Below are positions 54,960 through 63,906 of a stretch of DNA of 64,000 bases, one piece after another (positions within the stretch are counted from its first letter, which is position 1; every line of letters starts with the position of its first letter). The position numbers were made by a program, and so were the translations under genes. Under the pieces are notes generated by a model. That model was not told where the DNA came from and did no database searches. It saw nothing but the letters and a program-made list of their open reading frames with translations. Source of the DNA: Pseudobdellovibrionaceae bacterium (lineage in GTDB: Bacteria; Bdellovibrionota; Bdellovibrionia; Bdellovibrionales; Bdellovibrionaceae); NCBI GenBank assembly GCA_019637875.1, contig JAHBUW010000006.1, positions 154,347 through 218,346 on the forward strand. Reading direction: 5' to 3'.

Positions 54960-55388
54960 TTAGCCGACGATCAGCTTCACTTCGATGTTACCGCGAGTGG
55001 CGTTCGAGTAAGGGCAAACTTGGTGCGCCTTTTCGACGAGCGCCTGCAATTTCGCGGTGTCGACGCCGGGAGCGCTGACTTTCATCTCGACGTTCAGACC
55101 GAAGCCGCTGGGCACTTTGCCGATGCCGACTTTCGAGTGGACTTCAAGCTCAGTGGGAAGCTGAAACTTCTCTTGGCCCGCGACGAACTTCAATGCGCCC
55201 GTAAAGCAGGCCGCGTAACCCATCGCGAAGAGCTGTTCGGGATTGGTCCCGGGACCGCCGGGGCCACCCAGTTCTTTGGGCGTCGCCAGACGGACTTTCA
55301 GTGCGTCGTCCGATGTCGCGGCGAAGCCGTCACGGCCTCCGGTGGCTTTGGCTTCCGCGGTATAAAGTGCTTTTTCAAGTTTCACCAT
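54960..55388 (-). CDS. ohr: Ohr-type organic hydroperoxide reductase
   Basis: 142 residues, OsmC/Ohr fold. Catalytic Cys61 (GYAACFTGAL) and Cys125 (HQVCPYSNATRG) match the positions of Ohr. It reduces organic hydroperoxides, usually recycled by lipoyl proteins. The start follows GAGAGGAAG. It is three bases from the TelA gene stop and is the last gene of the XpaC-like-TelA-Ohr run, which links peroxide defence with the envelope-stress module. Confidence 0.93.
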   Translation of the reverse strand: MVKLEKALYTAEAKATGGRDGFAATSDDALKVRLATPKELGGPGGPGTNPEQLFAMGYAACFTGALKFVAGQEKFQLPTELEVHSKVGIGKVPSGFGLNVEMKVSAPGVDTAKLQALVEKAHQVCPYSNATRGNIEVKLIVG

Positions 55389-55391
55389 GGA

Positions 55392-56627
55392 CTACTTCCT
55401 CTCAGTGGGGGTGGCGTCGATTTCCAAACGAACCTGGGGCCGGGCACGGTTGCCCTCTTCCATTTTCTGAATGGTTTTTTCGGCGTCACGGGTGATGTTG
55501 TCGAGTTCAAGAATTTGCCCCGCCATTTGTGGAAGGGCGTTCATACGGAAAGTCGAGACCTCTTCCATGGCGATCTTCAGATCCTGGAAGGCATTTTTCA
55601 GCGCGTTCATGTCCAGCGAGGCCGAAGCCGCCTGCTTGTGGATTTCGGTGCCCTGGGTTTTGAGGCGCGCCGCCGTCCCCGCGATCAAGTCCGAGGTCGT
55701 CTTGTTCACGGCGTTCACCTTATCGAGCACGATCTTCTGATTCGCGAGCGCCATGGCGACGCTGGCCGCGGTTTCGAGCGCGGTGATGGTCACGTTGAGC
55801 GCGCGATTCACGCCGCGGGAAAGCTCTTTGTTGTTGCGCATGATGATTTCGGTCGCGATCACGCCCTGCTGGCTGACCGCGAGCTGCTGCTGCAGATCCA
55901 TGATCCGCTGGCGCAAAGGGAAAACGAGCTCTTCGGCGACGAATTTGTGTTTGGGATCCCCGGCGGGAATGTCCCGATCCAGTTTGTACTGAAGTTTCTG
56001 GTCCATCAGCTGGCCGAGGGCGATGGCGCGCTCGAGCTTCTTCCCGGTTTCGCGCATCTGCTTTTGGTCTTCCAAAAGCGTGACGTTGTCGCGGTTCAAC
56101 TGATCGCGACCGTCTTCCAAAGAACGCGTGATCGCGGCGATCACCGTCTGCGCGCTTTCGAACTTCGTGAAGTAACGCTTCAGCGGTGTCCCCACGCCCG
56201 GCAGTGCGCCCAACGCGCGCGAGAACCAACCGGGTTCGAAATCGAATTTTCCCGGATCAAGCTCTTCGACTTGCATTTTCAAATCGACCAGCGCGTTCGC
56301 GACCGGGCCGCCGTCGCCCCCGCGTTCCGCGAGCTTTTTGACGGGTTGGCGCAGCAGTTCACTTTGTTTCGCCGCGCGCTTTTGCACCTCGCCGCCCATC
56401 TGTTCGACCGAGGCCTTCAGCGAGTTCTCTTGATCGGCGTCGCCGGGATTGAAATCCAGCAAGCGGTTGACGTACTCGTCGGCGCGCGCATCCAGTTCCG
56501 GATCCTGCCCCGGGGTTGCGTGCAGGCTGTCCGGAGGCTGGATTTCGAGGGCGTTCTTCACGGCGACCGTGTCGGGAAGAACGAGAGCCGTTTTCTCAAG
56601 AGTTGCCGTGCTGGTCTTTCCCGTCAT
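55392..56627 (-). CDS. TelA-family toxic anion resistance protein
   Basis: 411 residues, soluble and largely helical. Matches the TelA plan: GFEPGWFSRALGALPGVGTP-like segment (FDFEPGWFSRALGALPGVGT), LKRYFTKFESAQTVIAAITR, SLEDGRDQLNRDNVTLLEDQ, then ANQKIVLDKVNAVNKTTSDL. TelA proteins are linked to tellurite and antibiotic tolerance and occur in the Ter/Psp stress network. It overlaps the XpaC-like gene (ATGA). Biochemistry of the family is unknown. Confidence 0.9.
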   Translation of the reverse strand: MTGKTSTATLEKTALVLPDTVAVKNALEIQPPDSLHATPGQDPELDARADEYVNRLLDFNPGDADQENSLKASVEQMGGEVQKRAAKQSELLRQPVKKLAERGGDGGPVANALVDLKMQVEELDPGKFDFEPGWFSRALGALPGVGTPLKRYFTKFESAQTVIAAITRSLEDGRDQLNRDNVTLLEDQKQMRETGKKLERAIALGQLMDQKLQYKLDRDIPAGDPKHKFVAEELVFPLRQRIMDLQQQLAVSQQGVIATEIIMRNNKELSRGVNRALNVTITALETAASVAMALANQKIVLDKVNAVNKTTSDLIAGTAARLKTQGTEIHKQAASASLDMNALKNAFQDLKIAMEEVSTFRMNALPQMAGQILELDNITRDAEKTIQKMEEGNRARPQVRLEIDATPTERK

Positions 56628-57370
56628 GATTCCGTTCCTTTCGAATACTTTCCGGCGCGTGCCGCGAGGTTTTGCACCTCCGCCAGGCGCGCCTCTAGTT
56701 GATCGCGTTGATCGCCTTTGGTCACGATCTGATTTAAAGCTTCATCCAGTCCACCGAGCTCCGCAAGCCCGCGAGTCACACGCTCGATTGCCGATCCGAC
56801 CTCCACACGCTCCTGCACGAAACTTTCGCCCCGAACGTCCGCACGCGCGTTCAAATTTTCCAGCTGATTGCGGACGGACATCAGCTGGTCGGCCAAGGCC
56901 AAGACGGCCGCATCCACCGCGTCCTGATAGCGTGAAAAGGTGATCTCGCCGGGTTCGAACTTTTCACTCAGTCGACGCCGCAAAAGGTTCGCGCGTTGCA
57001 GCAGTTCTTCCGCGAGCGCGGCGGCCCGGGTCCCCTCCGCTTCCACCTTTTCAAGAAATTTACATTTGGAGAGCTGGCGCCGCATCTCTTCAAGTGAAGG
57101 GCGGCCACCCGTCAGAAGTGCCCGTTCCGCGGGCGCCGGCAACGTCTCCGCACCGCCGGCCAAAGATTTGGCGACGAGCGCGCGGGTCAAAGCGAGGCCC
57201 GAAGCACCGCCGATCAGAAGAAGTCCCACCACCACGGCGGGTAAAGTCGCGACGATGCCGAAGATCCCCAGCGCGACGCTCGTGGCGCCCGCGCCGGCGA
57301 CCAATCCCGCACTCAGCCCGAGGGTTTTCGCACCGGAACTGCCACTTGCTTGCCCGTCATTTCTCATCAT
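56624..57370 (-). CDS. XpaC-like membrane protein, partner of TelA
   Basis: 248 residues. Two membrane helices in the N-terminal third (about 18-36 and 38-60: LGLSAGLVAGAGATSVALGI, VATLPAVVVGLLLIGGASGL), then a coiled-coil region (SLEEMRRQLSKCKFLEKVEA onward) to the end. Position beside telA and the two-helix plus coiled-coil plan recall XpaC of Bacillus, but similarity was not measured. First gene of the leftward operon; 65 bp separate it from the SPFH gene. Confidence 0.6.
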   Translation of the reverse strand: MMRNDGQASGSSGAKTLGLSAGLVAGAGATSVALGIFGIVATLPAVVVGLLLIGGASGLALTRALVAKSLAGGAETLPAPAERALLTGGRPSLEEMRRQLSKCKFLEKVEAEGTRAAALAEELLQRANLLRRRLSEKFEPGEITFSRYQDAVDAAVLALADQLMSVRNQLENLNARADVRGESFVQERVEVGSAIERVTRGLAELGGLDEALNQIVTKGDQRDQLEARLAEVQNLAARAGKYSKGTES

Positions 57371-57402
57371 ACAGTCATATCCACTTCTTTCATCGCGAGC
57401 AA

Positions 57403-57433
57403 GTCCGTGAGCGTACGGACAGGGAGCACGTGC
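57403..57433. promoter_or_regulatory. inverted repeats in the stress-module divergent promoter region
   Basis: GTCCGT GAGCGT ACGGAC (57403-57420) and, six bases on, the palindrome GCACGTGC (57426-57433) fill half of the 65-bp gap. They could bind a shared regulator or form a hairpin just before the SPFH start. Confidence 0.45.
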
Positions 57434-57435
57434 GT

Positions 57436-58437
57436 ATGGTGTTCGGATTTTTCCGCAAGCAGCTTTTGGATGTCATCGAATGGACCGAAAACGAACCGGG
57501 CGTCCTGGCCTTCCGTTTTCCCATGAAGGATCAAGAGATCCAAAACGGCGCGCAGCTCACCGTGCGTGACACGCAGATCGCGCTGTTCGTCAACGAAGGT
57601 CAGCTGGCCGATCTGTTCGAAGCCGGGCGCCATGCGCTAGCCACCCGCAACCTTCCCGTCCTGACCAATCTTAAACATTGGGACAAGGGTTTCGAGTCGC
57701 CGTTCAAATCCGATCTTTATTTCTTTTCGACGCGCGAGCAGCTCGACCAACGCTGGGGCACGACGACTCCCATTTTGGTGAAGGACAAAAACTTCGGTCC
57801 GATCCGTTTGCGCGCGTTCGGCAGCTACTCCTACCGGATCAAAAACCCGCGACTGTTCTTCCAAAAAGTCAGCGGGACCCAAGAGGTCTTCCGCGTCGAG
57901 CAGCTCGAAGGACAACTGCGTGCCGCGACCCTGACTCACCTGGCGGCCTTCCTGGGGAAAAACGAAATTCCCTTCGTCGACATGGCGGCCAACCAAATCG
58001 AATTCTCGAATTATCTGAAGGGCGCGCTGACCGAGATGTTCCAATCCTACGGTTTGGAACTGGAGTCGTTCTTCGTGCAAAGCCTGTCGCTCCCCGACGA
58101 GTTGCAGGGTCATTTGGATAAGGTCGCCTCGATGAAAATGCTGGGCGATCTGCGCAACTACGCCCAGTTTCAGGCGGCGGACAGCATCTCGATCGCGGCG
58201 GGAAATTCCGGCGGCGCGGCTGGTGCGGGCGCCTCCATGGGTGTGGGCCTGGCGATGTCGCAGGCCATGGCGCAGAGCGCGGGTGGAGCGGTAGCGACCG
58301 CCACAGAAAAGCCGGCGGCAACGGCGGAAGATCCCATGGCCACGATCAAAAAACTCCACGACATGATGAAAGACGGCATCATCAGCAGCGAAGAGTTCGA
58401 GGCCAAAAAAGCCGAGCTCATGAAAAGGATCACGTAA
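57436..58437 (+). CDS. SPFH-domain protein with C-terminal SHOCT
   Basis: 333 residues from the ATG at 57436 (GGGAG upstream; a GTG two codons earlier is possible). SPFH/Band-7-like core of the virion-core/YdjI kind: VIEWTENEPGVLAFRFPM, NGAQLTVRDTQIALF, RLRAFGSYSYRIKNPRLF. An Ala/Gly-rich linker (GNSGGAAGAGASMGVG) leads to a SHOCT motif (about 299-333: DPMATIKKLHDMMKDGIISS and EFEAKKAELM). SPFH proteins organise membrane microdomains. First gene of the rightward operon. No signal peptide. Confidence 0.88.
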   Translation: MVFGFFRKQLLDVIEWTENEPGVLAFRFPMKDQEIQNGAQLTVRDTQIALFVNEGQLADLFEAGRHALATRNLPVLTNLKHWDKGFESPFKSDLYFFSTREQLDQRWGTTTPILVKDKNFGPIRLRAFGSYSYRIKNPRLFFQKVSGTQEVFRVEQLEGQLRAATLTHLAAFLGKNEIPFVDMAANQIEFSNYLKGALTEMFQSYGLELESFFVQSLSLPDELQGHLDKVASMKMLGDLRNYAQFQAADSISIAAGNSGGAAGAGASMGVGLAMSQAMAQSAGGAVATATEKPAATAEDPMATIKKLHDMMKDGIISSEEFEAKKAELMKRIT

Positions 58438-59070
58438 GTGGCCCTGAACGTCAGCTGCCCCGCCTGCGGGGCCGCAATTCCCTTCAAATCCCGGGCGTCG
58501 ATCTTCGGTGTCTGCGGTTTCTGCCGAAATGCGGTCGCGCGGAAAGGCGTGAACGCCGAGACCATCGGCAAAATGTCCGAGATGCCTCCCGATATGAGCC
58601 CGCTGAAAATCGGCACGACGGGATACTTCGACGGCAAACGTTTCGAGCTGATCGGCCGCGCGAAGATGACCTGGTCCGCCGGTCATTGGAACGAGTGGTA
58701 CGCGCTTTTCGATGACGGTCGCGACGGCTGGTTGGCCGACGCGCAGGGCTTCTATTTGATGAGTTTTGAAAACCGCGAACCGGGAGCCCTTCCCGCGAAG
58801 GACAGTCTACGCGTGGGGCATCCGGTCCAGCTGGCGGGCGCGACTTACAACGTCGATGACTTACGCGAAGTGAAATGCGCGGCCAGCGAAGGGGAGCTCA
58901 GCCTCGAAGCCCGCGCCGGACGCGAAGCCCTGAACGTGGACCTGTCGGCAGAGCAAGGTCGCTTCGCCGGTTTGGAATACGGTCCGCAGGGCACGCGCGT
59001 CTTCCAAGGCAAGTATGCCGAATTCGAGGACTTCCGTTTTCAGAATTTGAGGAAATTCGATGGCTGGTGA
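58438..59070 (+). CDS. zinc-ribbon DUF4178 protein 1, GTG start
   Basis: 210 residues. The GTG at 58438 follows the SPFH stop with no gap. Zinc ribbon at 6-28 (CPACGAAIPF ... CGFC). The rest fits DUF4178: LKIGTTGYFDGKRFELIGRA, WNEWYALFDDGRDGWLADAQ. Function unknown; co-occurs with SPFH, DUF350 and polyamine-synthase-like genes. Overlaps the next gene by 11 bases. Confidence 0.82.
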   Translation: MALNVSCPACGAAIPFKSRASIFGVCGFCRNAVARKGVNAETIGKMSEMPPDMSPLKIGTTGYFDGKRFELIGRAKMTWSAGHWNEWYALFDDGRDGWLADAQGFYLMSFENREPGALPAKDSLRVGHPVQLAGATYNVDDLREVKCAASEGELSLEARAGREALNVDLSAEQGRFAGLEYGPQGTRVFQGKYAEFEDFRFQNLRKFDGW

Positions 59071-60376
59071 ACCCAAAGTCGCCTCAGGACGTTTGATCAA
59101 CTGCACGTCTTGCGGCGCAAACATTCTGATTCGCGCGCAGGGACTGAGCGTCGTCGCGGTCTGCGACAAATGCCAATCCGAACTCGATACCACCGACGAA
59201 ACCCTACGCGTGCTGACGACGCTCAAGCAGCGGCAAAGACGCGCGCAGGTCATTGAACTCGGCGGGCGCGGACGCGTGCACGGCAATCTTTACGAATGCA
59301 TCGGCTATATGGAACGCTCCGACGACTCGGGCGTTTATATGTGGAGCGAATATCTGCTGTTCAATCCGGCGCGGGGTTTTCGCTGGCTGACGGAGTTCGA
59401 CGGTCACTGGAACTACACCAAGGTGACGAAAAATCCTCCGCGCAATGCGGAGTCGTACCAGCCCTCGATCCACTACCTGGACAAGGACTATCATCTTTTC
59501 CACAAGGGACACGCCAAAGTGCAGTTCGTGCGCGGCGAGTTCAACTGGCAGGTGAAAGTCGGCGAACGCGTGACGGTGCGCGATTACATCAGCCCGCCCG
59601 AGATGTTGTCCTTCGAAGGCGACGAAAAAGAGGCGATCTGGTCCGTCAGCACCTACATCGAAGCCGATAAAATCCGTGATGGATTCGGGATCAAAGAGGC
59701 CATGCCCCCGCAGACGGGCGTCGGCCCCAACCAGCCGACCACGCTGGCCGAAACCTCGTCGGGCATCTTGGGTTACTTCGCGATGTTCATCCTGGCGCTT
59801 TTCATGCTCCAGACGTTCTTTATCCTCACCGCGGATCGCGCCGTCGTTTTCCGCACCGAAGCGACCCATGATCCCATGGACCCGGTCAAAACGAAGGTCA
59901 CGCCGCCTTTCGAGCTGAAGGGCTACCGCTCGAATTTGCTTTTCGATCTGGATACGAACCTGAACAACGGCTGGCTTTCCGTCAGTGCGGACCTCATCAA
60001 CGAAGAGACCGGCGAGTCCCTCGCTTTCGAACACGGCGCGGAAACCTACACGGGCCGCGACTCCGACGGCACCTGGCGCGAAGGCAGTCGCCATGCGGAC
60101 TTGATCATCTCAAGCGTGCCCGCGGGGCGATACCACATCAACTACGAAACGGACTCGCGCTCGGGCCCCTCGTGGATGCAGGCGAACTCGATGAACCCCA
60201 TGAGCTACGGACTCACCGTCTGGCGCAACGTACCCACTTGGTCGAATCTGCTGTGGGCGATGGGCGTGCTGACGATTTTCCCGGTTTTCGCCTGGTGGCG
60301 CAGCCGCAGCTTTGAAGTGAATCGCTGGTCGACCAGCGACTTCTCGCCGTACTTCAGCGAAGACGAGGACGATTGA
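59060..60376 (+). CDS. zinc-ribbon DUF4178 membrane protein 2
   Basis: 438 residues, start inside the previous gene. Zinc ribbon (CTSCGANILI ... CDKCQ) near residues 15-40, a DUF4178-like region (about 60-215: GNLYECIGYMERSDDSGVYM), a membrane helix (about 233-256: ILGYFAMFILALFMLQTFFI), a beta-rich extracytoplasmic domain (LLFDLDTNLNNGWLSVSADL) of about 120 residues, a second helix near 390-410 (LLWAMGVLTIFPVFAWW) and an acidic tail. Sits between the first DUF4178 protein and two very small membrane proteins. Confidence 0.82.
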   Translation: MAGEPKVASGRLINCTSCGANILIRAQGLSVVAVCDKCQSELDTTDETLRVLTTLKQRQRRAQVIELGGRGRVHGNLYECIGYMERSDDSGVYMWSEYLLFNPARGFRWLTEFDGHWNYTKVTKNPPRNAESYQPSIHYLDKDYHLFHKGHAKVQFVRGEFNWQVKVGERVTVRDYISPPEMLSFEGDEKEAIWSVSTYIEADKIRDGFGIKEAMPPQTGVGPNQPTTLAETSSGILGYFAMFILALFMLQTFFILTADRAVVFRTEATHDPMDPVKTKVTPPFELKGYRSNLLFDLDTNLNNGWLSVSADLINEETGESLAFEHGAETYTGRDSDGTWREGSRHADLIISSVPAGRYHINYETDSRSGPSWMQANSMNPMSYGLTVWRNVPTWSNLLWAMGVLTIFPVFAWWRSRSFEVNRWSTSDFSPYFSEDEDD

Positions 60377-60377
60377 T

Positions 60378-60515
60378 ATGAAACTCTTCTATATCATTTT
60401 TGGCAGCACCATCTGCGTGCTTTTTCTCTACGCGGGCGCCACCGGCTGGAGCGTCATGTCCGGATCGGCCGCCACCTGGGGCGCACGCGGCGCCGCGGGA
60501 TTTCATCACAAATAA
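60378..60515 (+). CDS. 45-residue membrane peptide
   Basis: 45 residues beginning MKLFYIIFGSTICVLFLY, one N-terminal membrane helix, then Gly/Ala/Trp-rich AATWGARGAAGFHHK. The ATG is one base after the DUF4178 stop codon (TGATATG). DUF350 follows after 12 bp with its own AAAGGAG. Small, but in a tight operon with no other reading frame explaining the gap. Function unknown. Confidence 0.7.
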   Translation: MKLFYIIFGSTICVLFLYAGATGWSVMSGSAATWGARGAAGFHHK

Positions 60516-60527
60516 AAGGAGTCTTCC

Positions 60528-60770
60528 ATGCCCGAACAAATCGTCCTCGTTCCCGAACAGCTCATCAACTTGAAGTACATCGTCGCCGCGCTCGTTTACT
60601 CGGCGCTCGGTATCGTGATCTTGGTCGCGGGATTCTGGGTCTTCGACCGCCTGACGCCCGGACATCTGTGGCAAGAGATCGTCGAAGAACAAAATACCGC
60701 GCTCGCGATCGTGGCCGGTGCCATGGCCATCGCGATGGCGATGATCATCTCGGCATCCCTGCACGGTTAA
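60528..60770 (+). CDS. DUF350 (YjfL-type) membrane protein
   Basis: 80 residues, ATG after AAAAGGAGTCTTCC. Two helices (IVAALVYSALGIVILVAGFW and ALAIVAGAMAIAMAMIISAS) separated by VFDRLTPGHLWQEIVEEQN, the DUF350 pattern. E. coli YjfL is a longer relative. Often found with polyamine-related and envelope-stress genes. Confidence 0.9.
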   Translation: MPEQIVLVPEQLINLKYIVAALVYSALGIVILVAGFWVFDRLTPGHLWQEIVEEQNTALAIVAGAMAIAMAMIISASLHG

Positions 60771-60779
60771 GGCGGTTTC

Positions 60780-62276
60780 GTGTCCTACGTTCTGCTCTTC
60801 TCGGTTTTCGTCATCGCGACCTGCGGTCTGGTTTACGAACTGATCGCGGGCGCGCTCGCGAGCTATCTTTTGGGCGACTCGGTGACCCAGTTTTCGACCG
60901 TCATCGGGGTTTACCTGTTCTCCATGGGGATCGGCTCTTACCTGTCCAAGTTCATCAACCGCAATTTGATGTCGGTCTTCATTCAGGTCGAGCTCTTGGT
61001 CGGGATGGTCGGCGGCTGCTCGGCGGCGATTTTATTCTTGTCGTTCGAGCACGTGGCCTCGTTTCGCATTCTGTTGTACTCGCTCGTGGTTCTGACCGGA
61101 ACGCTCGTGGGTTTCGAAATTCCGATCCTGATGCGGATCTTGCAAAACCAGTTCGACTTCAAAGATCTGGTCTCGAAGGTATTCACCTTCGACTACATCG
61201 GCGCGCTGCTCGCGTCGCTCGTTTTCCCTTTGGTTTTGGTCCCGCACCTGGGCCTGGTGCGCTCGGCCTTTCTGTTCGGCATTTTCAACGTGGCGGTCGC
61301 GATCTGGGCGCTCTTTCTGTTCAGCGACCACATCAAGTGGATCAAAAGCATGAAGATGACGAGCTTCGCCGTCTTCGCCTTCTTGATCGCGGGCTTCGTG
61401 CTGTCCGACCGCATCCTGGGTTTCGCCGAAACGGCCAGCTACTCGGACCCCGTCGTTTACACCAAATCCACGCCCTACCAGCGCATCGTCGTCACCCAGA
61501 CTCCGGGCGACGTGCGTCTTTTCTTGAACGGGAACCTGCAGTTCAGTTCGCGTGACGAATACCGTTACCACGAAGCCCTTGTGCATATGGGGATGGGCTC
61601 GCTCGCCGCTCCGCGGACCGCGCTGATCCTGGGCGGTGGCGATGGCCTCGCCGCGCGCGAGATTCTGAAGTATCCGTCCATCGAGAAGGTGGTGCTGGTG
61701 GATCTGGACCCCGCGATGACCCAGCTTTTCAGTTCACAAGAGGGACTGCGCCGCCTGAACGAGGATGCGCTCCTCTCTCCGAAAATGCATGTCGTGAATC
61801 GCGACGCCTTCATGTGGCTGCGCGAAAACCAAGAGCAGTTCGACTTCATCGCGGTGGACTTTCCCGATCCCAGTAACTTCACCGTCGGCAAACTCTACAC
61901 CAATACCTTCTACCGCCAGCTCCGCACGGCACTCGCGCCGAACGGTGTTGGCGTCGTGCAAAGCACCTCCCCTTACGTCGCGAAGAAAACTTTCTGGACG
62001 ATCGACAATACGCTCCGCTCGGTGGGCTTCCGGACTTTGCCTTACCACGTCTACGTCCCCGCCTTCGGCGATTGGGGTTACATCCTCTTCGGCAACGTGG
62101 CGCCGACGCTCCCCACGAAGATGCCCGAAGGCCTGAAGTACATGAATCTCGATATCGCCCGCACGCTGGTCGAGTTCCCCGCCGACATGAAAGTCGCGGT
62201 CACCGACGTGAACAAACTCAACAACCAGATCCTGGTTCGATACTTCGAACAAGAGTGGGCGGAGTATGCTCACTAA
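60780..62276 (+). CDS. membrane-embedded spermidine-synthase homologue
   Basis: 498 residues, GTG start. N-terminal about seven helices (LLFSVFVIATCGLVYELIAG onward to about 215), then a spermidine-synthase domain: YQRIVVTQTPGDVRLFLNGN, SRDEYRYHEALVHMGM, the SAM-binding GGGDG at 285-289, VVLVDLDPAMTQLF and AVDFPDPSN with Asp360 and Asp363 near the catalytic position. Such enzymes move an aminopropyl group from decarboxylated SAM to putrescine, but membrane-fused versions are largely uncharacterised. The stop overlaps the oxidase start by 11 bases. Confidence 0.88.
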   Translation: MSYVLLFSVFVIATCGLVYELIAGALASYLLGDSVTQFSTVIGVYLFSMGIGSYLSKFINRNLMSVFIQVELLVGMVGGCSAAILFLSFEHVASFRILLYSLVVLTGTLVGFEIPILMRILQNQFDFKDLVSKVFTFDYIGALLASLVFPLVLVPHLGLVRSAFLFGIFNVAVAIWALFLFSDHIKWIKSMKMTSFAVFAFLIAGFVLSDRILGFAETASYSDPVVYTKSTPYQRIVVTQTPGDVRLFLNGNLQFSSRDEYRYHEALVHMGMGSLAAPRTALILGGGDGLAAREILKYPSIEKVVLVDLDPAMTQLFSSQEGLRRLNEDALLSPKMHVVNRDAFMWLRENQEQFDFIAVDFPDPSNFTVGKLYTNTFYRQLRTALAPNGVGVVQSTSPYVAKKTFWTIDNTLRSVGFRTLPYHVYVPAFGDWGYILFGNVAPTLPTKMPEGLKYMNLDIARTLVEFPADMKVAVTDVNKLNNQILVRYFEQEWAEYAH

Positions 62277-63906
62277 ACTGATCACCCGGCGCGAAGCGCT
62301 GCACGTTCTGGGCGCCACCGGTGGCCTGCTGGCCCTGGGTGGAGCGGGTCTCGCGACTCGCGAACTTCTGAACCGGCCGCGCTTCAACCATATCCCGGCG
62401 AAACTTCACGGCGCGAATCTCAAGATCGGGCATCTTCTGCGCGAGGCGATCAAAGCGGTCCCGCAGGACACACGCGACATCGGCACACTCATCGTGGGCG
62501 GCGGCATCGCGGGGCTTTCGGCCGCTTGGTTCTTACAGAAAAACGGCGTCACCGACTTCGAAGTGCTGGAGCTCGATCGCGAGGTCGGCGGCAATTCCGC
62601 TTCGGGAAAAAACGAGGTCTCGGCCTATCCGTGGGCCGCGCACTACGTCCCTTTGCCCTCGCCCGAGGCGAGAGAGGTGCGCGCACTTTTCGAAGAGCTT
62701 GGCATCATCACCGGCTACCGGGATGGTCTTCCGGTTTACAACGAGTATTATCTCTGCGCGGATCCGCACGAACGTCTTTTCGATCGCGGCGTCTGGAGCG
62801 AAAGCCTGGTCCCCAACGTGGGCCTGACGCCAGATGAGCGCGCGAAGCTGCGCGAATTCTTCACTTTCACCGACTCGCTGAAGAACAAGCGCGGGCGCGA
62901 TGGCCGGGTGATCTTCAACATTCCGCTCGAGCACAGCTCCGTCGATCCGGATTGGCGAAGGCTGGACCGCGTGAGCTTCCAGGATTTCCTGAAAGAGCGC
63001 GGCTGGGACGTGGCGCCGCTGCAATGGTACGTGGACTACTGTTGCCGCGACGACTACGGCTTTCGCGCCGAGTTCGTTTCGGCATGGGCGGGGCTTCACT
63101 ACTTCGCTTCGCGTTCGGGCGAAGCCGCCAATGCCGACGCGCAGACCGTTTTGACGTGGCCCGAAGGCAACGGCTGGATCGCGCAGAAACTTCGCGACAA
63201 ACTGGAAAAACACCTGCGCGTGAACCGCCTGGCCTACCGCATTCAGAACGAGGGCGACTTTGTGCTGGTGGACGTCATCAAAGCCGACTCGGGCGAAGTG
63301 ATGCGCTACCGTGCGAAGGACGTCATCTACGCCGGCCCCCGCTTCACCGCGAATCATATCGTGAAGGACCTGCCGCGACTGCCCTCGCCCGAACATGCGC
63401 CCTGGGTCGTCGCGAATGTGACGGTCGAGCGCGTCCCCGTCACCGAAGGCGCGCCGCTCAGCTGGGACAACGTCAGCACCTACAGTCCCTCTTTGGGCTA
63501 CATCGTCGCGAATCATCAGGATCTGACCATCCTGCGGACCGCGAAAGTGCTGACCTATTACCGCCCCATGGACGAAAGGGATGCGAAAACCGAACGCGAA
63601 GAGGCGCAAAAACGCACGCTCGAAGAATGGCGCGAAATGGTGCTCGCGGATCTGGAGCGTATGCATCCGGGCCTGCACCGCGAGGTGCGTGCTATTGACA
63701 TCTGGGTCTGGGGCCACGGCATGCCCTCGCCCGGCATCGATTACGTCTGGAATACCGAACGCGAGAAAAGATTCGCCCCGTTCGGACGCGTGCATTTCGC
63801 CCACGCCGACCAAAGCGGAATTTCGGTTTTCGAAGAGGCGCAGTTTCGCGGCGTCGAAGCCGCCCGCCGGGTTCTCAAGAAACGTCCCCCGGATCGGCCC
63901 GCGTGA
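62266..63906 (+). CDS. Tat-exported FAD-dependent amine-oxidase-like protein
   Basis: 546 residues. A twin-arginine signal ITRREALHVLGATGG with Arg8-Arg9 and a hydrophobic core to about residue 30. FAD-binding VGGGIAGLSAAW (77-88), then the flavin-monooxygenase/amine-oxidase LELDREVGGNSASGKN and a C-terminal HGMPSPGIDYV ... FGRVHFAHADQSGISVFEEA. Probably oxidises an amine in the periplasm. With the aminopropyltransferase homologue encoded just upstream, a polyamine or aminopropyl conjugate is the natural substrate guess. The stop overlaps the next start. Confidence 0.88.
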   Translation: MLTKLITRREALHVLGATGGLLALGGAGLATRELLNRPRFNHIPAKLHGANLKIGHLLREAIKAVPQDTRDIGTLIVGGGIAGLSAAWFLQKNGVTDFEVLELDREVGGNSASGKNEVSAYPWAAHYVPLPSPEAREVRALFEELGIITGYRDGLPVYNEYYLCADPHERLFDRGVWSESLVPNVGLTPDERAKLREFFTFTDSLKNKRGRDGRVIFNIPLEHSSVDPDWRRLDRVSFQDFLKERGWDVAPLQWYVDYCCRDDYGFRAEFVSAWAGLHYFASRSGEAANADAQTVLTWPEGNGWIAQKLRDKLEKHLRVNRLAYRIQNEGDFVLVDVIKADSGEVMRYRAKDVIYAGPRFTANHIVKDLPRLPSPEHAPWVVANVTVERVPVTEGAPLSWDNVSTYSPSLGYIVANHQDLTILRTAKVLTYYRPMDERDAKTEREEAQKRTLEEWREMVLADLERMHPGLHREVRAIDIWVWGHGMPSPGIDYVWNTEREKRFAPFGRVHFAHADQSGISVFEEAQFRGVEAARRVLKKRPPDRPA

